Assembly (NCBI RefSeq): GCF_017815515.1
Contig: NZ_CP072611.1
Span: 3,534,001 to 3,598,000 of the forward strand
Length of the DNA: 64,000 nucleotides
Source: Aureimonas populi
Lineage (GTDB): Bacteria > Pseudomonadota > Alphaproteobacteria > Rhizobiales > Rhizobiaceae
Direction of reading: 5' to 3'
In this document: one piece after another, positions 44,412-52,819 of the stretch
Layout: each line of letters begins with the position of its first letter
Position numbering within the stretch: position 1 is the first letter of the stretch
Position numbers and translations under genes: made by a program
The notes under the pieces: model-generated
Database searches by the model: none
The model's input: only the letters and a program-made list of their open reading frames with translations
What the model was told of the DNA's origin: nothing

Positions 44412-45137
44412 TCAGGCGAAGTACTGCCCACCATTGGCCGAAAGCGTCGAACCCGTCACGAAAGCCGCATCGTCCGCCACGAGGAAGAGGACGCAGCGCG
44501 CAATCTCCTGCGCCTCCCCCAGCCGCCCCACGGGAATCTTCGGAAGGATCGCCTCGCGCATCACGTCCTCGGGGATCGTTGCCATCATCTCCGTGTCGAT
44601 ATAGCCGGGGCAGATGGCGTTGACGGTGATGTTCCGCCCCGCCCCCTCCAGCGCGAGCGCGCGGGTGAAGCCGAGATCGCCGGCCTTGGCGGCCGAATAG
44701 TTCACCTGCCCCGCCTGCCCCTTCTGCCCGTTGATGGAGGAGATGGAGACGATGCGCCCGAAGGAGCGTTCGCGCATGCCCTCCCACACATTGCGCGTCA
44801 TGTTGAACAGGCCCGTGAGGTTCGTCGTCAGCACCTCGTTCCACTGCTGCGGCGTCATCTTGTGGAACATGACATCGCGCGTGATGCCGGCATTGTTGAC
44901 CAGCACCTCCACCGGCCCCAGCGCGGCCTCCACCTCGGCCACGCCGGCCTCGCAGGCCGCAAAGTCGCCCACGTCCCACTGGAAGACCGGGATGCCCGTC
45001 TGCGCGCCGAAGGCGTTCGCCCGCTCCTCGTTGCCGGCATAGTTGGCGGCCACCGCATAGCCGGCGTCCTTCAGCGCCCGGGAGATCGCCGCGCCGATGC
45101 CGCGCGTGCCTCCCGTCACGATCGCCACCCTGCCCAT
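44412..45137 (-). CDS. phbB: Acetoacetyl-CoA reductase
   Basis: A 241-residue NADPH-dependent short-chain dehydrogenase reducing acetoacetyl-CoA to (R)-3-hydroxybutyryl-CoA for polyhydroxybutyrate synthesis. The cofactor motif TGGTRGIG (8-15), NNAGITRD, the catalytic Ser in SISSINGQKGQAGQ and YSAAK, and CPGYIDTEM are PhbB hallmarks. ATG 45137 with GGGAGG upstream is preferred over an extension to 45173. It follows phbA by 72 bases in the same direction. No PHB synthase gene is in the window. Confidence 0.95.
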   Translation of the reverse strand: MGRVAIVTGGTRGIGAAISRALKDAGYAVAANYAGNEERANAFGAQTGIPVFQWDVGDFAACEAGVAEVEAALGPVEVLVNNAGITRDVMFHKMTPQQWNEVLTTNLTGLFNMTRNVWEGMRERSFGRIVSISSINGQKGQAGQVNYSAAKAGDLGFTRALALEGAGRNITVNAICPGYIDTEMMATIPEDVMREAILPKIPVGRLGEAQEIARCVLFLVADDAAFVTGSTLSANGGQYFA

Positions 45138-45209
45138 GCGATTCCTCCCGTCCGGTCGAGCTTCTTCAGGCACGCGGCGGGCCTCCTCCCCGAACCCCGC
45201 CGGCTTCCG

Positions 45210-46394
45210 TCAAACGCGCTCGAAGCACATGGCCACGCCCATGCCGCCGCCGATGCAGAGCGTGGCAAGGCTCCGGCGGGCGTCCCGCCGGGCCATCTCG
45301 AACAGCAGCGTGTTCAGCAGCCGCGCGCCCGAGGCGCCGATGGGATGGCCGATGGCGATGGCGCCGCCGTTGACATTGACGATGTCGGTGCTCCAGCCGA
45401 GATCCTTGTTCACCGCGCAGGCCTGCGCCGCGAAGGCCTCGTTGGATTCGACGAGGTCGAGATCGTCGACGCTCCAGCCGGCCTTTTCGAGCGCCTTGCG
45501 AGAGGCCGGTATGGGCCCCGTTCCCATCACCGAGGGATCGACCCCGGCCGTGGCCCAGGAAACGATGCGCGCCATGGGCTGGAGCCCGCGGCTTTCGGCC
45601 TCCGATTCGCTCATCAGCACCACGGCCGCCGCGCCGTCGTTGATCCCGCTGGCATTGGCCGCCGTCACCGTGCCTTCCTTGTCGAAGGCCGGGCGCAGCT
45701 TCTGCACCTTCTCGAGCGTCATCCCGTGCTTGATGTACTCGTCCTCGTCCACCACCGTGTCGCCCTTCCGCCCGCTCACGGTGAAGGGCACGATCTCATC
45801 CCGGAAGCGGCCAGCCTTCTGCGCCGCCTCGGCCTTGTTCTGCGATTTCACCGCGAACTCGTCCTGCTCCTCGCGGGTGATCTGCCACTGGCGCGAGACG
45901 TTCTCGGCCGTGATGCCCATGTGGTATCCTTGGAAGGCGTCGATCAGGCCATCCTTCAGCATGGTGTCCACCATCTTGAAGTCGCCCATCCTGGCGCCGC
46001 CGCGCAGATGCGCGCAATGGGGCGCCATGGACATGGATTCCTGGCCGCCCGCCACCACGATGCGCGCATCGCCCAGCGCGATCTGCTGCATGCCGATGGC
46101 CACGGCCCGCAACCCCGAGCCGCAGAGCTGGTTGAGGCCCCAGGCGGTGGTCTCCTTCGGGCAGCCGGCGGCCATGGCGGCCTGCCGCGCGGGGTTCTGC
46201 CCCTCGCCGGCCTGCAGGATCTGGCCCATCACGACCTCATCCACCTCCGCCGCCTCGACCTGCGCGCGCACCAGCGCCTCGCGGATCGCCGCCGCGCCCA
46301 GCTCATGGGCCGGGACCGAAGCGAAGGCGCCGTTGAAGGCGCCGACCGGCGTGCGCGCCGCTCCCACGATGACGATCGACTGTTCCAGGCTCAT
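45210..46394 (-). CDS. phbA: Acetyl-CoA acetyltransferase
   Basis: A 394-residue biosynthetic thiolase condensing two acetyl-CoA into acetoacetyl-CoA. The acylated Cys is in [12 protein letters not shown] (about residue 90), [21 protein letters not shown] carries the catalytic His, and [13 protein letters not shown] carries the second Cys. Length is typical. ATG 46394 has AGGAAGGAA upstream. It is first in phbA-phbB and divergent from phaR, which encodes the regulator of PHB storage. Confidence 0.96.
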   Translation of the reverse strand: MSLEQSIVIVGAARTPVGAFNGAFASVPAHELGAAAIREALVRAQVEAAEVDEVVMGQILQAGEGQNPARQAAMAAGCPKETTAWGLNQLCGSGLRAVAIGMQQIALGDARIVVAGGQESMSMAPHCAHLRGGARMGDFKMVDTMLKDGLIDAFQGYHMGITAENVSRQWQITREEQDEFAVKSQNKAEAAQKAGRFRDEIVPFTVSGRKGDTVVDEDEYIKHGMTLEKVQKLRPAFDKEGTVTAANASGINDGAAAVVLMSESEAESRGLQPMARIVSWATAGVDPSVMGTGPIPASRKALEKAGWSVDDLDLVESNEAFAAQACAVNKDLGWSTDIVNVNGGAIAIGHPIGASGARLLNTLLFEMARRDARRSLATLCIGGGMGVAMCFERV

Positions 46395-46568
46395 GGCCGT
46401 TCCTTCCTGACCTCCCAAGCGGCACCGGGCAACGGCCGGACCACTCCTTCTCCCACGAATGAAGCGCGCCGGGGCGCGCCTGTGAAGCCCGGCGCGGCAT
46501 CTTTTCTCGCAACGGCCCACGCCGGGCGCGAGGATGCGCGGACGTGAGCGCGCGCCCGGGAAATCCGT

Positions 46569-46597
46569 TTGAACTGATGGGCCAAACAGTGCCTAAT
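46569..46597 (+). promoter_or_regulatory. Candidate phaR promoter
   Basis: TTGAAC (46569-46574), 17 bases, CCTAAT (46592-46597), starting transcription about 67 bases before phaR in the phbA-phaR intergenic region. No PhaR operator is recognised with confidence. Confidence 0.45.
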
Positions 46598-46670
46598 CCG
46601 CCCCAAGGGTCCGGGCGGCATCGCAGGAGGCGCTCGCGCCGTGCCGCTCTTGCCGGGAGGAGAGGACAAG

Positions 46671-47261
46671 ATGGCTAAGAACGCCGATACGACGATCATC
46701 AAGAAATACGCCAACAGGCGGCTCTACAACACGGGCACGTCGATGTACGTGACGCTCGAGAACCTCGCGTCGATGGTGAAGGGAGGCGAGGACTTCACCG
46801 TCCAGGACGCCAAGACGGGCGAGGACATCACCCATCAGGTGCTGACGCAGATCATTTTCGAACAGGAGAACAAGAGCGGCCAGACGCTGATGCCCGCCAC
46901 CTTCCTGCGCCAGCTCATCCGCTTCTATGGCGACCAGATGCAGATGGTGATCCCCGCCTATCTGGAACAGTCGATGGCCGCGCTCTCCCGCGAGCAGGAA
47001 ACCTTCAGGGACGCGGGCAACCCCGTGGCGCAGACGACGCGGCTGATCGAGGAACAGGTGCGGCGCAACACGGAGATGTTCCGCCAGGCCATGGGCATGT
47101 TCAACCCGTTCCTGGCCGCAGCGGCCGGCGGCGAGGCTCCGCCGCGCCGCGAGGAGCCGGCGACAGGCGACGCGCAGGCCGACGATCTGGCGGCCATGCG
47201 GCGCGAGATCGCTGAAATGCGTCGCAAGCTGGACGAGCTCGCCCTGCAAAAGGCGCAGTAG
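46671..47261 (+). CDS. phaR: Polyhydroxyalkanoate synthesis repressor
   Basis: A 196-residue repressor of phasin and PHA genes that also senses PHB granules. The N-terminal DNA-binding domain IIKKYANRRLYNTGTSMYVTLENL (9-32), followed by the PHB_acc repeat region (VQDAKTGEDITHQVLTQIIFEQENKSGQTLMPATFLRQLIRFYG), is unmistakable. The C-terminus is a short coiled segment (DDLAAMRREIAEMRRKLDELALQ). ATG 46671 has GAGAGGA upstream; the frame opens earlier at 46641 but without a start signal. Divergent from phbA-phbB. Confidence 0.95.
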   Translation: MAKNADTTIIKKYANRRLYNTGTSMYVTLENLASMVKGGEDFTVQDAKTGEDITHQVLTQIIFEQENKSGQTLMPATFLRQLIRFYGDQMQMVIPAYLEQSMAALSREQETFRDAGNPVAQTTRLIEEQVRRNTEMFRQAMGMFNPFLAAAAGGEAPPRREEPATGDAQADDLAAMRREIAEMRRKLDELALQKAQ

Positions 47262-47267
47262 CGGACA

Positions 47268-47294
47268 CGAAAAAGCCGGGCCCAAGGCCCGGCT
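47268..47294 (-). terminator. Terminator of rpmF
   Basis: Minus-strand nine-base perfect stem AGCCGGGCC/GGCCCGGCT with a three-base loop and a TTTTTC tail, between the convergent phaR and rpmF stops. On the plus strand the tail is weaker (CTCCTTCC). Confidence 0.8.
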
Positions 47295-47327
47295 CCTTCC
47301 ATGCGCCGACCACCCCGAAGGGATGGA

Positions 47328-47513
47328 TCAGGCGTTGTCCTTGACCTTCAGCACCTGCTTGCCGCGGTACATGCCGGTCTTCAGGTCGATATGGTGCGGG
47401 CGGCGCAGCTCGCCCGAATTCTTGTCCTCGACATAGGTCGGCGCGCTCAGCGCGTCGGCCGAGCGGCGCATGCCGCGCTTGGACGGGGAAGTCTTTCTCT
47501 TGGGTACGGCCAT
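47328..47513 (-). CDS. rpmF: 50S ribosomal protein L32
   Basis: A 61-residue L32 with the standard start [20 protein letters not shown] and [19 protein letters not shown]. The zinc-binding cysteines of some L32 proteins are absent, as usual in alphaproteobacteria. A component of the large ribosomal subunit near the peptidyl-transferase region. It follows mtgA by about 220 bases on the same strand and ends at a strong terminator; that gap holds no gene I can support. Confidence 0.97.
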   Translation of the reverse strand: MAVPKRKTSPSKRGMRRSADALSAPTYVEDKNSGELRRPHHIDLKTGMYRGKQVLKVKDNA

Positions 47514-47732
47514 GTCCTGCTCCGTCTTAGGTCCTCAAGGCGCCGGGGCCGGACCGTGTCTTCAATCTTCGTTGCGGGCCGGCTTGCCGCCCGCCTCCAC
47601 CGCCATGACGAAAGGAATGATCGTGGTCCGCACGATCGCTTCACTCACGAAGACGACTGGAATTTCGGTGAGCCCATAGCAGGAACGGGCGGGGATGAAA
47701 AGGGTGCCGCCCCGCCAAACCGCGCGCCCGGC

Positions 47733-48410
47733 TCAGCCGAGGCACCGTACATAGTCGCCCGCCGCCCTGCCCCGCGCCTGCGCACGGTCGGCGAGGCGTG
47801 CGACGCCCGCGCTCGGATTGGCCGGATCGCGCGCGAGCGGCGCGGGCAACGAAACGGCGAGCAGCGCGGCCTGCCGGGGCGAGAGGTCGGCCGCCGGCCG
47901 GTTGAAATAGTAGCGCGCGGCCGCCTCGATGCCGTAGATGCCCGGCCCCCATTCCGCGACGTTGAGATAGATTTCCATCATCCGGCGCTTGGACCAGAGC
48001 GCGTCCGCATAGAGCGCCAGCGGCACCTCCAGCGCCTTGCGCACATAGGAGCGCCCGCCCCAGAGGAACAGGTTCTTCACCGTCTGCATCGGAATGGTGG
48101 AGGCGCCCCGCCCGGCCGAGCCCTCCTCGAGGGCGCGATTGACCACCGCCGACAACTCCGCCCAGTCGATGCCGTCATGCCGGCAGAACTGCCCATCCTC
48201 CGACATCACCACCGTGTGGACCATCACCGGCGCGATCCGCTCCAGCGGCACCCACTGGCGGTCATAGGGCTGGAAGGTGAAATGCTCGGCCAGCATGAGG
48301 GTGGAGACCGGCCGCACGGACTGGACCGCGTAGACCGGGACGAGAATGAGCGGAACGGCGAGGAAGGCGACGCACAGGAGAAGCGCCCACCGAATCAGGC
48401 GTCGCAGCAT
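47733..48410 (-). CDS. mtgA: Monofunctional biosynthetic peptidoglycan glycosyltransferase
   Basis: A 225-residue GT51 enzyme polymerising lipid II into glycan strands without a transpeptidase domain. One N-terminal membrane helix (about 8-30) anchors it; [15 protein letters not shown] carries the first catalytic Glu, and [44 protein letters not shown] carry the remaining GT51 motifs. Length is normal. It faces the divergent ispA gene across 151 bases. Confidence 0.93.
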   Translation of the reverse strand: MLRRLIRWALLLCVAFLAVPLILVPVYAVQSVRPVSTLMLAEHFTFQPYDRQWVPLERIAPVMVHTVVMSEDGQFCRHDGIDWAELSAVVNRALEEGSAGRGASTIPMQTVKNLFLWGGRSYVRKALEVPLALYADALWSKRRMMEIYLNVAEWGPGIYGIEAAARYYFNRPAADLSPRQAALLAVSLPAPLARDPANPSAGVARLADRAQARGRAAGDYVRCLG

Positions 48411-48561
48411 CGATATAAGGCCATTGCGTCACGCCTCCTGAACCCGGCTCCTTTTTCGTCTTAGCGAGGCCGCCCGCGCAGGGCAAACCGGCGGGGCGCT
48501 TGCAGCCGCGCGCCGGCCGCGCCACACAACGACGCGGACGGATTCGTGGAAGGGACGGCAC

Positions 48562-49464
48562 ATGGACACGAGAGGCTTCGCCGACAGGCTGGCGCGCGAC
48601 GCGTGGACGAGCGAGGCCGTGCTGGAGCGCACCCTCTCGCCCGGCCATCCGCTCGTCGCCGGCGCGCCCGAGCGCCTGCTCGCGGCCATGCGCCACGCCG
48701 CCCTGGCGGGCGGAAAGCGCCTGCGCCCCTGCCTTGTGATGGAATCGGCGCGCCTCTTCGCCGGCCCGGCCGAAGGCGCGGCACAGGTGGCGGCGGCGCT
48801 GGAGCTTCTGCACTGCTACTCGCTCGTCCACGACGACCTGCCGGCGATGGACGACGACGACATGCGCCGGGGCCGCCCGACCGTCCACAAGGCCTATGAC
48901 GAGGCGACGGCGATCCTGGCCGGAGACGCGCTCCTGACGCTCTCCTTCGGCCTCGTCGCGCTCGCCGAAGGGATCGACGCCTCGGCGCGAATCGAACTCG
49001 TCGCCGCGCTTTCGGTCCAGGCGGGGGCCGGTGGCATGGTCGGCGGGCAGGCGCTCGACCTCGCGGCGGAGACGAGCGAGCTTTCGGAAGGCGAGATCGC
49101 CGCCATGCAGGCGATGAAGACCGGCGCGCTGCTGACCTTTGCCTGCGAGGCCGGGGCCATCGTCGCGGGCGCGCGCCCGCAGGACCGCGAGCGCCTGCGC
49201 CGCTTCGGCCAGACCATCGGCCTCGCCTTCCAGCTCGCCGACGACCTGCTCGACGAGACGGCGGACGCCGCCGCGCTGGGCAAGGCCGCCGGCAAGGACC
49301 GGGCGCGCGGCAAGAAGACCCTGCCCGCCCTGCACGGCATAGACTGGACGCGCAGGCGCCTCGACGCCCTCGTCGTCGAGGCCGAGGCTATTCTCGCTCC
49401 CTATGGCGAGCGCGCGGCCACGCTCATCGAGGCGGCGCGCTTCGTAGCGAACCGGACGAGTTAG
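48562..49464 (+). CDS. ispA: Farnesyl diphosphate synthase-type polyprenyl synthetase
   Basis: A 300-residue short-chain trans-prenyltransferase. The first Asp motif VHDDLPAMDDDDMRRG (90-105) and the second QLADDLLDETA (about 226-236) are intact; Cys-Tyr at LLHCYSLVHDD before the first motif agrees with FPP-type product control. It condenses IPP with DMAPP/GPP to farnesyl diphosphate, upstream of quinones, undecaprenyl phosphate and, through CrtE, carotenoids. Its TAG stop overlaps the TAA stop of the opposing transglycosylase gene by four bases. No xseB is adjacent. Confidence 0.9.
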   Translation: MDTRGFADRLARDAWTSEAVLERTLSPGHPLVAGAPERLLAAMRHAALAGGKRLRPCLVMESARLFAGPAEGAAQVAAALELLHCYSLVHDDLPAMDDDDMRRGRPTVHKAYDEATAILAGDALLTLSFGLVALAEGIDASARIELVAALSVQAGAGGMVGGQALDLAAETSELSEGEIAAMQAMKTGALLTFACEAGAIVAGARPQDRERLRRFGQTIGLAFQLADDLLDETADAAALGKAAGKDRARGKKTLPALHGIDWTRRRLDALVVEAEAILAPYGERAATLIEAARFVANRTS

Positions 49465-50300
49465 TTCCTCATCACCACACAGGCCCCGCCGGACGAGCGC
49501 AGGCGGCCGCACAGGCTGTCGGCCTCGCGGCGCGAATCGGTGCCCAGACGCACGGCCGTGATGCGGCGGGGGCCGGAGATGGGGCGCGTGCGCATGACGA
49601 TGGGGTCCAGCCCGCCCAGCACGGACGGGTAGGTGTCCTGGAGCTTGCGGTACATCTTCATGGCGATGGCCTCGTTGGCATGGCCCGCCACCTGCACGCC
49701 CCAGGGCTTCATAGGCGCCGATTCGGCCGTGGCGAAGACGGCGCGGGTCGCCATGATCGGCAGGCGCCGGCAGGCTTCGGGAAAGGCGCGCTCGGGGTCC
49801 AGCGGCTTCACCGCCGCCTCGCGGATCTCCTCGCGGAACCATGAGGCGGGCTGGGCGGTGATGGACAGGACATAGTCCTCGGTCTCGTAAGGCAGGCGCC
49901 CGCCGCTCGCCATCCAGCGCTTCACCCGGTTGATGCCGCCGTTATACGCCGCCGCCGCCAGGCCCCAGGAGCCGAGCTCGGCCCGCAGGTCGCGCAGGTA
50001 ACGGGCCGAATGGCCGATCGCCTGCTCCTTGTCGAACGGATCGTCCAGCCCGCGCTCTTGCGCCGTGTAGGGCATGAACTGCGCGATGCCCTGCGCGCCG
50101 ACCGGCGAGAGCGCCTTTTCGTCGAAGCGGCTCTCCTTCCAGATCAGCCGCGCGAAGAAGTCCGGCGACATGCCGGTCTCTTCGGCATGGGCCTCGATCA
50201 GGTCGCAGATCGCGCCGACGCGCGCGTCCGGTTCCTCGGCCCGCGCACCGGCCCCCATGAGAAGCGCGGCGGCGATCAGACCGGCGCGCCAGGCCTTCAT
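49461..50300 (-). CDS. Lytic transglycosylase, SLT domain, secreted
   Basis: A 279-residue periplasmic enzyme: signal peptide (about 1-21, GAGARAEE), SLT catalytic domain (about 28-150) with catalytic Glu in [12 protein letters not shown] (about residue 56), [18 protein letters not shown] and [17 protein letters not shown]-terminal region of unknown fold follows, with three Cys that could pair. ATG 50300 overlaps the ispG stop (ATGA), so the wall enzyme is translated after the isoprenoid gene. Cleaves peptidoglycan glycan strands. Confidence 0.9.
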   Translation of the reverse strand: MKAWRAGLIAAALLMGAGARAEEPDARVGAICDLIEAHAEETGMSPDFFARLIWKESRFDEKALSPVGAQGIAQFMPYTAQERGLDDPFDKEQAIGHSARYLRDLRAELGSWGLAAAAYNGGINRVKRWMASGGRLPYETEDYVLSITAQPASWFREEIREAAVKPLDPERAFPEACRRLPIMATRAVFATAESAPMKPWGVQVAGHANEAIAMKMYRKLQDTYPSVLGGLDPIVMRTRPISGPRRITAVRLGTDSRREADSLCGRLRSSGGACVVMRN

Positions 50301-51562
50301 TCGGCCGCGTCCCGCCGGCCGAAGCGCCGCTCGATATAATCGGCCACCATCACCCGGAAATCGCCCGCGATGTCGGGCCCGCGCAGGGTGGCGACCTTCT
50401 GGCCGTCCACATAGACGGGCGCGGAGGGCGTCTCGGCGGTGCCCGGCAGCGAGATGCCGATATCGGCGTGCTTGCTTTCCCCCGGCCCGTTGACGATGCA
50501 GCCCATCACGGCGACGCTCAGCGCCTCGACGCCCGGGTAACGCTCGCGCCACTCCGGCATGGCGGCGCGAATGTCGGCCTGGATCGTCTCGGCCAGCTCC
50601 TGGAACAGCGTGGACGTGGTGCGCCCGCAGCCGGGGCACGCGGCGACGATCGGGATGAACTGGCGGAACCCCATCGTCTGAAGGATTTCCTGCGCCACCT
50701 GCACCTCGCGCGTGCGGTCGCCGCCGGGCTCCGGCGTCAGCGAGACGCGGATCGTGTCGCCGATGCCCTCCTGCAACAGGATGCCCATCGCCGCGGACGA
50801 GGCCACGATGCCCTTGGAGCCCATGCCCGCCTCGGTCAGGCCGAGATGGATGGCGTGGTCCGTGCGGCGCGAGAGGTCGCGATAGACCGCGATGAGGTCC
50901 TGCACGTTGGAGACCTTTGCCGAGAGGATGATCTTCTCGCGCGGCAGGCCGGTCTCCTCCGCGAGCTGGGCGGAATAGATGGCCGAACGGATGATCGCCT
51001 CGCGCATCACCGCGCGCGCCGGCAGCGGCTGGGCGAGCGTGCTGTTCTCGTCCATCAGGCGGGTGAGGAGCTCCTGGTCGAGCGAGCCCCAGTTGACGCC
51101 GATGCGCACGGGCTTGCCGTAGCGGATCGCGGTTTCCACGATCTGCACGAACTGCCGGTCCTTCTTGTCCTTGAAGCCGACATTGCCGGGGTTGATGCGG
51201 TATTTCGCCAGCGCCTCGGCGCAGCCGGGATGATCGGCCAGGAGCTTGTGGCCGATATAGTGGAAGTCGCCCACCAGCGGCACGTCGTGCCCCAGCCGAA
51301 GCAGCCGCTCGCGGATGCGCGGCACGGCGGCAGCCGATTCGTCCCGGTCCACCGTGATGCGCACGATCTCCGAGCCCGCCTGCGCCAGCCGCGCCACCTG
51401 CGCGACCGTGGCGTCCACATCGGCCGTATCGGTATTGGTCATCGATTGCACGACGACGGGCCCGCCGCCGCCGACGACAATGCCGCCGACATCGACCCCC
51501 ACGGTCGGCCGCCGCGGCAGGGGGTCTGCGATCAGGGGCTCGATGGGAGCGCTGGCATTCAT
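50297..51562 (-). CDS. ispG: 4-hydroxy-3-methylbut-2-enyl diphosphate synthase
   Basis: A 421-residue 4Fe-4S enzyme of the MEP pathway converting MEcPP to [25 protein letters not shown] near the start, [26 protein letters not shown], and the cluster cysteines in ACPGCGRT and [11 protein letters not shown] are all present. Confirms that IPP here comes from the MEP route. ATG 51562 fits the family start; no strong ribosome-binding site precedes it. The lytic transglycosylase gene follows with a four-base overlap. Confidence 0.96.
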   Translation of the reverse strand: MNASAPIEPLIADPLPRRPTVGVDVGGIVVGGGGPVVVQSMTNTDTADVDATVAQVARLAQAGSEIVRITVDRDESAAAVPRIRERLLRLGHDVPLVGDFHYIGHKLLADHPGCAEALAKYRINPGNVGFKDKKDRQFVQIVETAIRYGKPVRIGVNWGSLDQELLTRLMDENSTLAQPLPARAVMREAIIRSAIYSAQLAEETGLPREKIILSAKVSNVQDLIAVYRDLSRRTDHAIHLGLTEAGMGSKGIVASSAAMGILLQEGIGDTIRVSLTPEPGGDRTREVQVAQEILQTMGFRQFIPIVAACPGCGRTTSTLFQELAETIQADIRAAMPEWRERYPGVEALSVAVMGCIVNGPGESKHADIGISLPGTAETPSAPVYVDGQKVATLRGPDIAGDFRVMVADYIERRFGRRDAAE

Positions 51563-51649
51563 CGGAAGGATCGTCCGGCTGTCGAGAATGGCCCTTGGGT
51601 GGGCATCGGGAGGCGGCTTGTCAAATACGGCACAAAAAAGGCGATGAGC

Positions 51650-51674
51650 GGAACCGCCGCCACGGTCAAGGGTT
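51650..51674 (+). promoter_or_regulatory. Possible EcfG-type promoter before the DUF3309 gene
   Basis: GGAAC (51650-51654), 16 bases, GGTT (51671-51674): one mismatch from the EcfG consensus GGAAC-N16-CGTT. Transcription would begin about 40 bases before the small membrane-protein gene. Confidence 0.35.
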
Positions 51675-51721
51675 TGTGAGAACAGGGGGCGCTTCAAGCC
51701 CCACGGCTGGAGACGGACATC

Positions 51722-51880
51722 ATGGACCTCACGATCATCATCGTCATCATTCTCGTGCTGCTGCTGGTTGGCGCCCTGCCCTCCTGGGGCCATTCGCGGA
51801 GCTGGGGATATGGGCCGAGCGGCATTCTCGGCGTCATCCTCATCATCGTCATCATCCTGCTCCTGACCGGGCGGCTCTGA
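51722..51880 (+). CDS. DUF3309 small membrane protein
   Basis: A 52-residue protein with two hydrophobic helices (about 3-20 and 34-50) around the conserved hairpin [21 protein letters not shown], which defines DUF3309. Function is unknown; family members are abundant in Hyphomicrobiales, sometimes in stress regulons. ATG 51722 has GGAGACGGA upstream. It stands between the divergent ispG and the convergent FNT gene. Confidence 0.85.
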   Translation: MDLTIIIVIILVLLLVGALPSWGHSRSWGYGPSGILGVILIIVIILLLTGRL

Positions 51881-51908
51881 CACGGGGGGCGTGGGGCGCG
51901 AAAGCGCC

Positions 51909-52754
51909 TCACGCCTTTCTCAGAAAGGCGTACCAATAGGCCAGGCCGATGGAAGCGCCGCCCAGCGTATTCCCGATCGTGCAGACGACGAGGTTCAGGA
52001 CGGCGCTCCCCAGCGTCAGCTCGGGGAAATCCGCCGCGCTCACGCCGGTGGCGGCCCAGAATTCCGGGCCGGCCCCGCCCTTCACCATCAGCGCGATGGG
52101 CAGGAGCGACATATTGGCCACCGAATGCTCGAAGCCCGCCGCCACGAAGGCCGAGATCGGCCCGATGACGGCGAGGATCTTGCCCGGAACGGTGCGCGCG
52201 GCCTGCGCGGCCCACACGGCAAGGCACACCAGCATGTTGGCCAGAATGCCCGAAGCCAGAATGGCGACAACGCTCTTGCCCGTCTTGCTGGCGCCCACCT
52301 CCAGCGCGTTGAGGCCCACCGCTCCTTCGCCGGCCATGTGCCCGCCTGCTACCACGAAGAGCGCCGCGATCACCAGGGCGCCCGCGAAGTTGGCGAAATA
52401 GACGAGTGTCCAGAAGCGCCACATGGTGCCCGCGTCCAGCGTTCCGCGGATGCGGTTGACGACGAGAAGCGTATCGCCGGTAAAAAGCTCCGCCCCCGCC
52501 ACGATGACGAGGATCAGCCCCACGCTGAAGCCGAGGCCGGCGAGCAGGTGGCCGGGGCCCGAGAACCCCTCCCCGCCCGCACCCACGACGAGGAAGACGA
52601 TGGCCCCGAAGGCGATGTAGCCGCCTGCGAGGAGCGAGAGCACAAGCACCTCGCTCGACGCCTTGCGCACCTTGCCGCACAGATAGTCGAGCGTGTTCCG
52701 CGCCGTTTGCGCGGGAGACGCGTCGTCCACCGCCAATTCCGCCTCGTCCGCCAT
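51909..52754 (-). CDS. Formate/nitrite transporter family channel
   Basis: A 281-residue six-helix membrane protein of the FNT family. [11 protein letters not shown] (about residues 89-98) is the central cytoplasmic-side motif, FANFAGALV and a later [13 protein letters not shown] carry the conserved FNT His constriction, and [15 protein letters not shown] closes the last helices. It would carry small monocarboxylates or nitrite; the exact anion is not readable. ATG 52754. Pyruvate carboxylase lies 65 bases upstream on the same strand. Confidence 0.88.
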   Translation of the reverse strand: MADEAELAVDDASPAQTARNTLDYLCGKVRKASSEVLVLSLLAGGYIAFGAIVFLVVGAGGEGFSGPGHLLAGLGFSVGLILVIVAGAELFTGDTLLVVNRIRGTLDAGTMWRFWTLVYFANFAGALVIAALFVVAGGHMAGEGAVGLNALEVGASKTGKSVVAILASGILANMLVCLAVWAAQAARTVPGKILAVIGPISAFVAAGFEHSVANMSLLPIALMVKGGAGPEFWAATGVSAADFPELTLGSAVLNLVVCTIGNTLGGASIGLAYWYAFLRKA

Positions 52755-52819
52755 TCAGGCCCCTTCCCTTCCGCAACCGCAAGGGGAAGATGTCGCGCTC
52801 GAGGCGTTTGGAAACCGCC

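Noticed and set aside
47542..47634. A short minus-strand frame (about 29 codons from a GTG) between mtgA and rpmF with protein-like composition
   Set aside because: Too short, without a clear ribosome-binding site or recognised relatives; cannot be supported.
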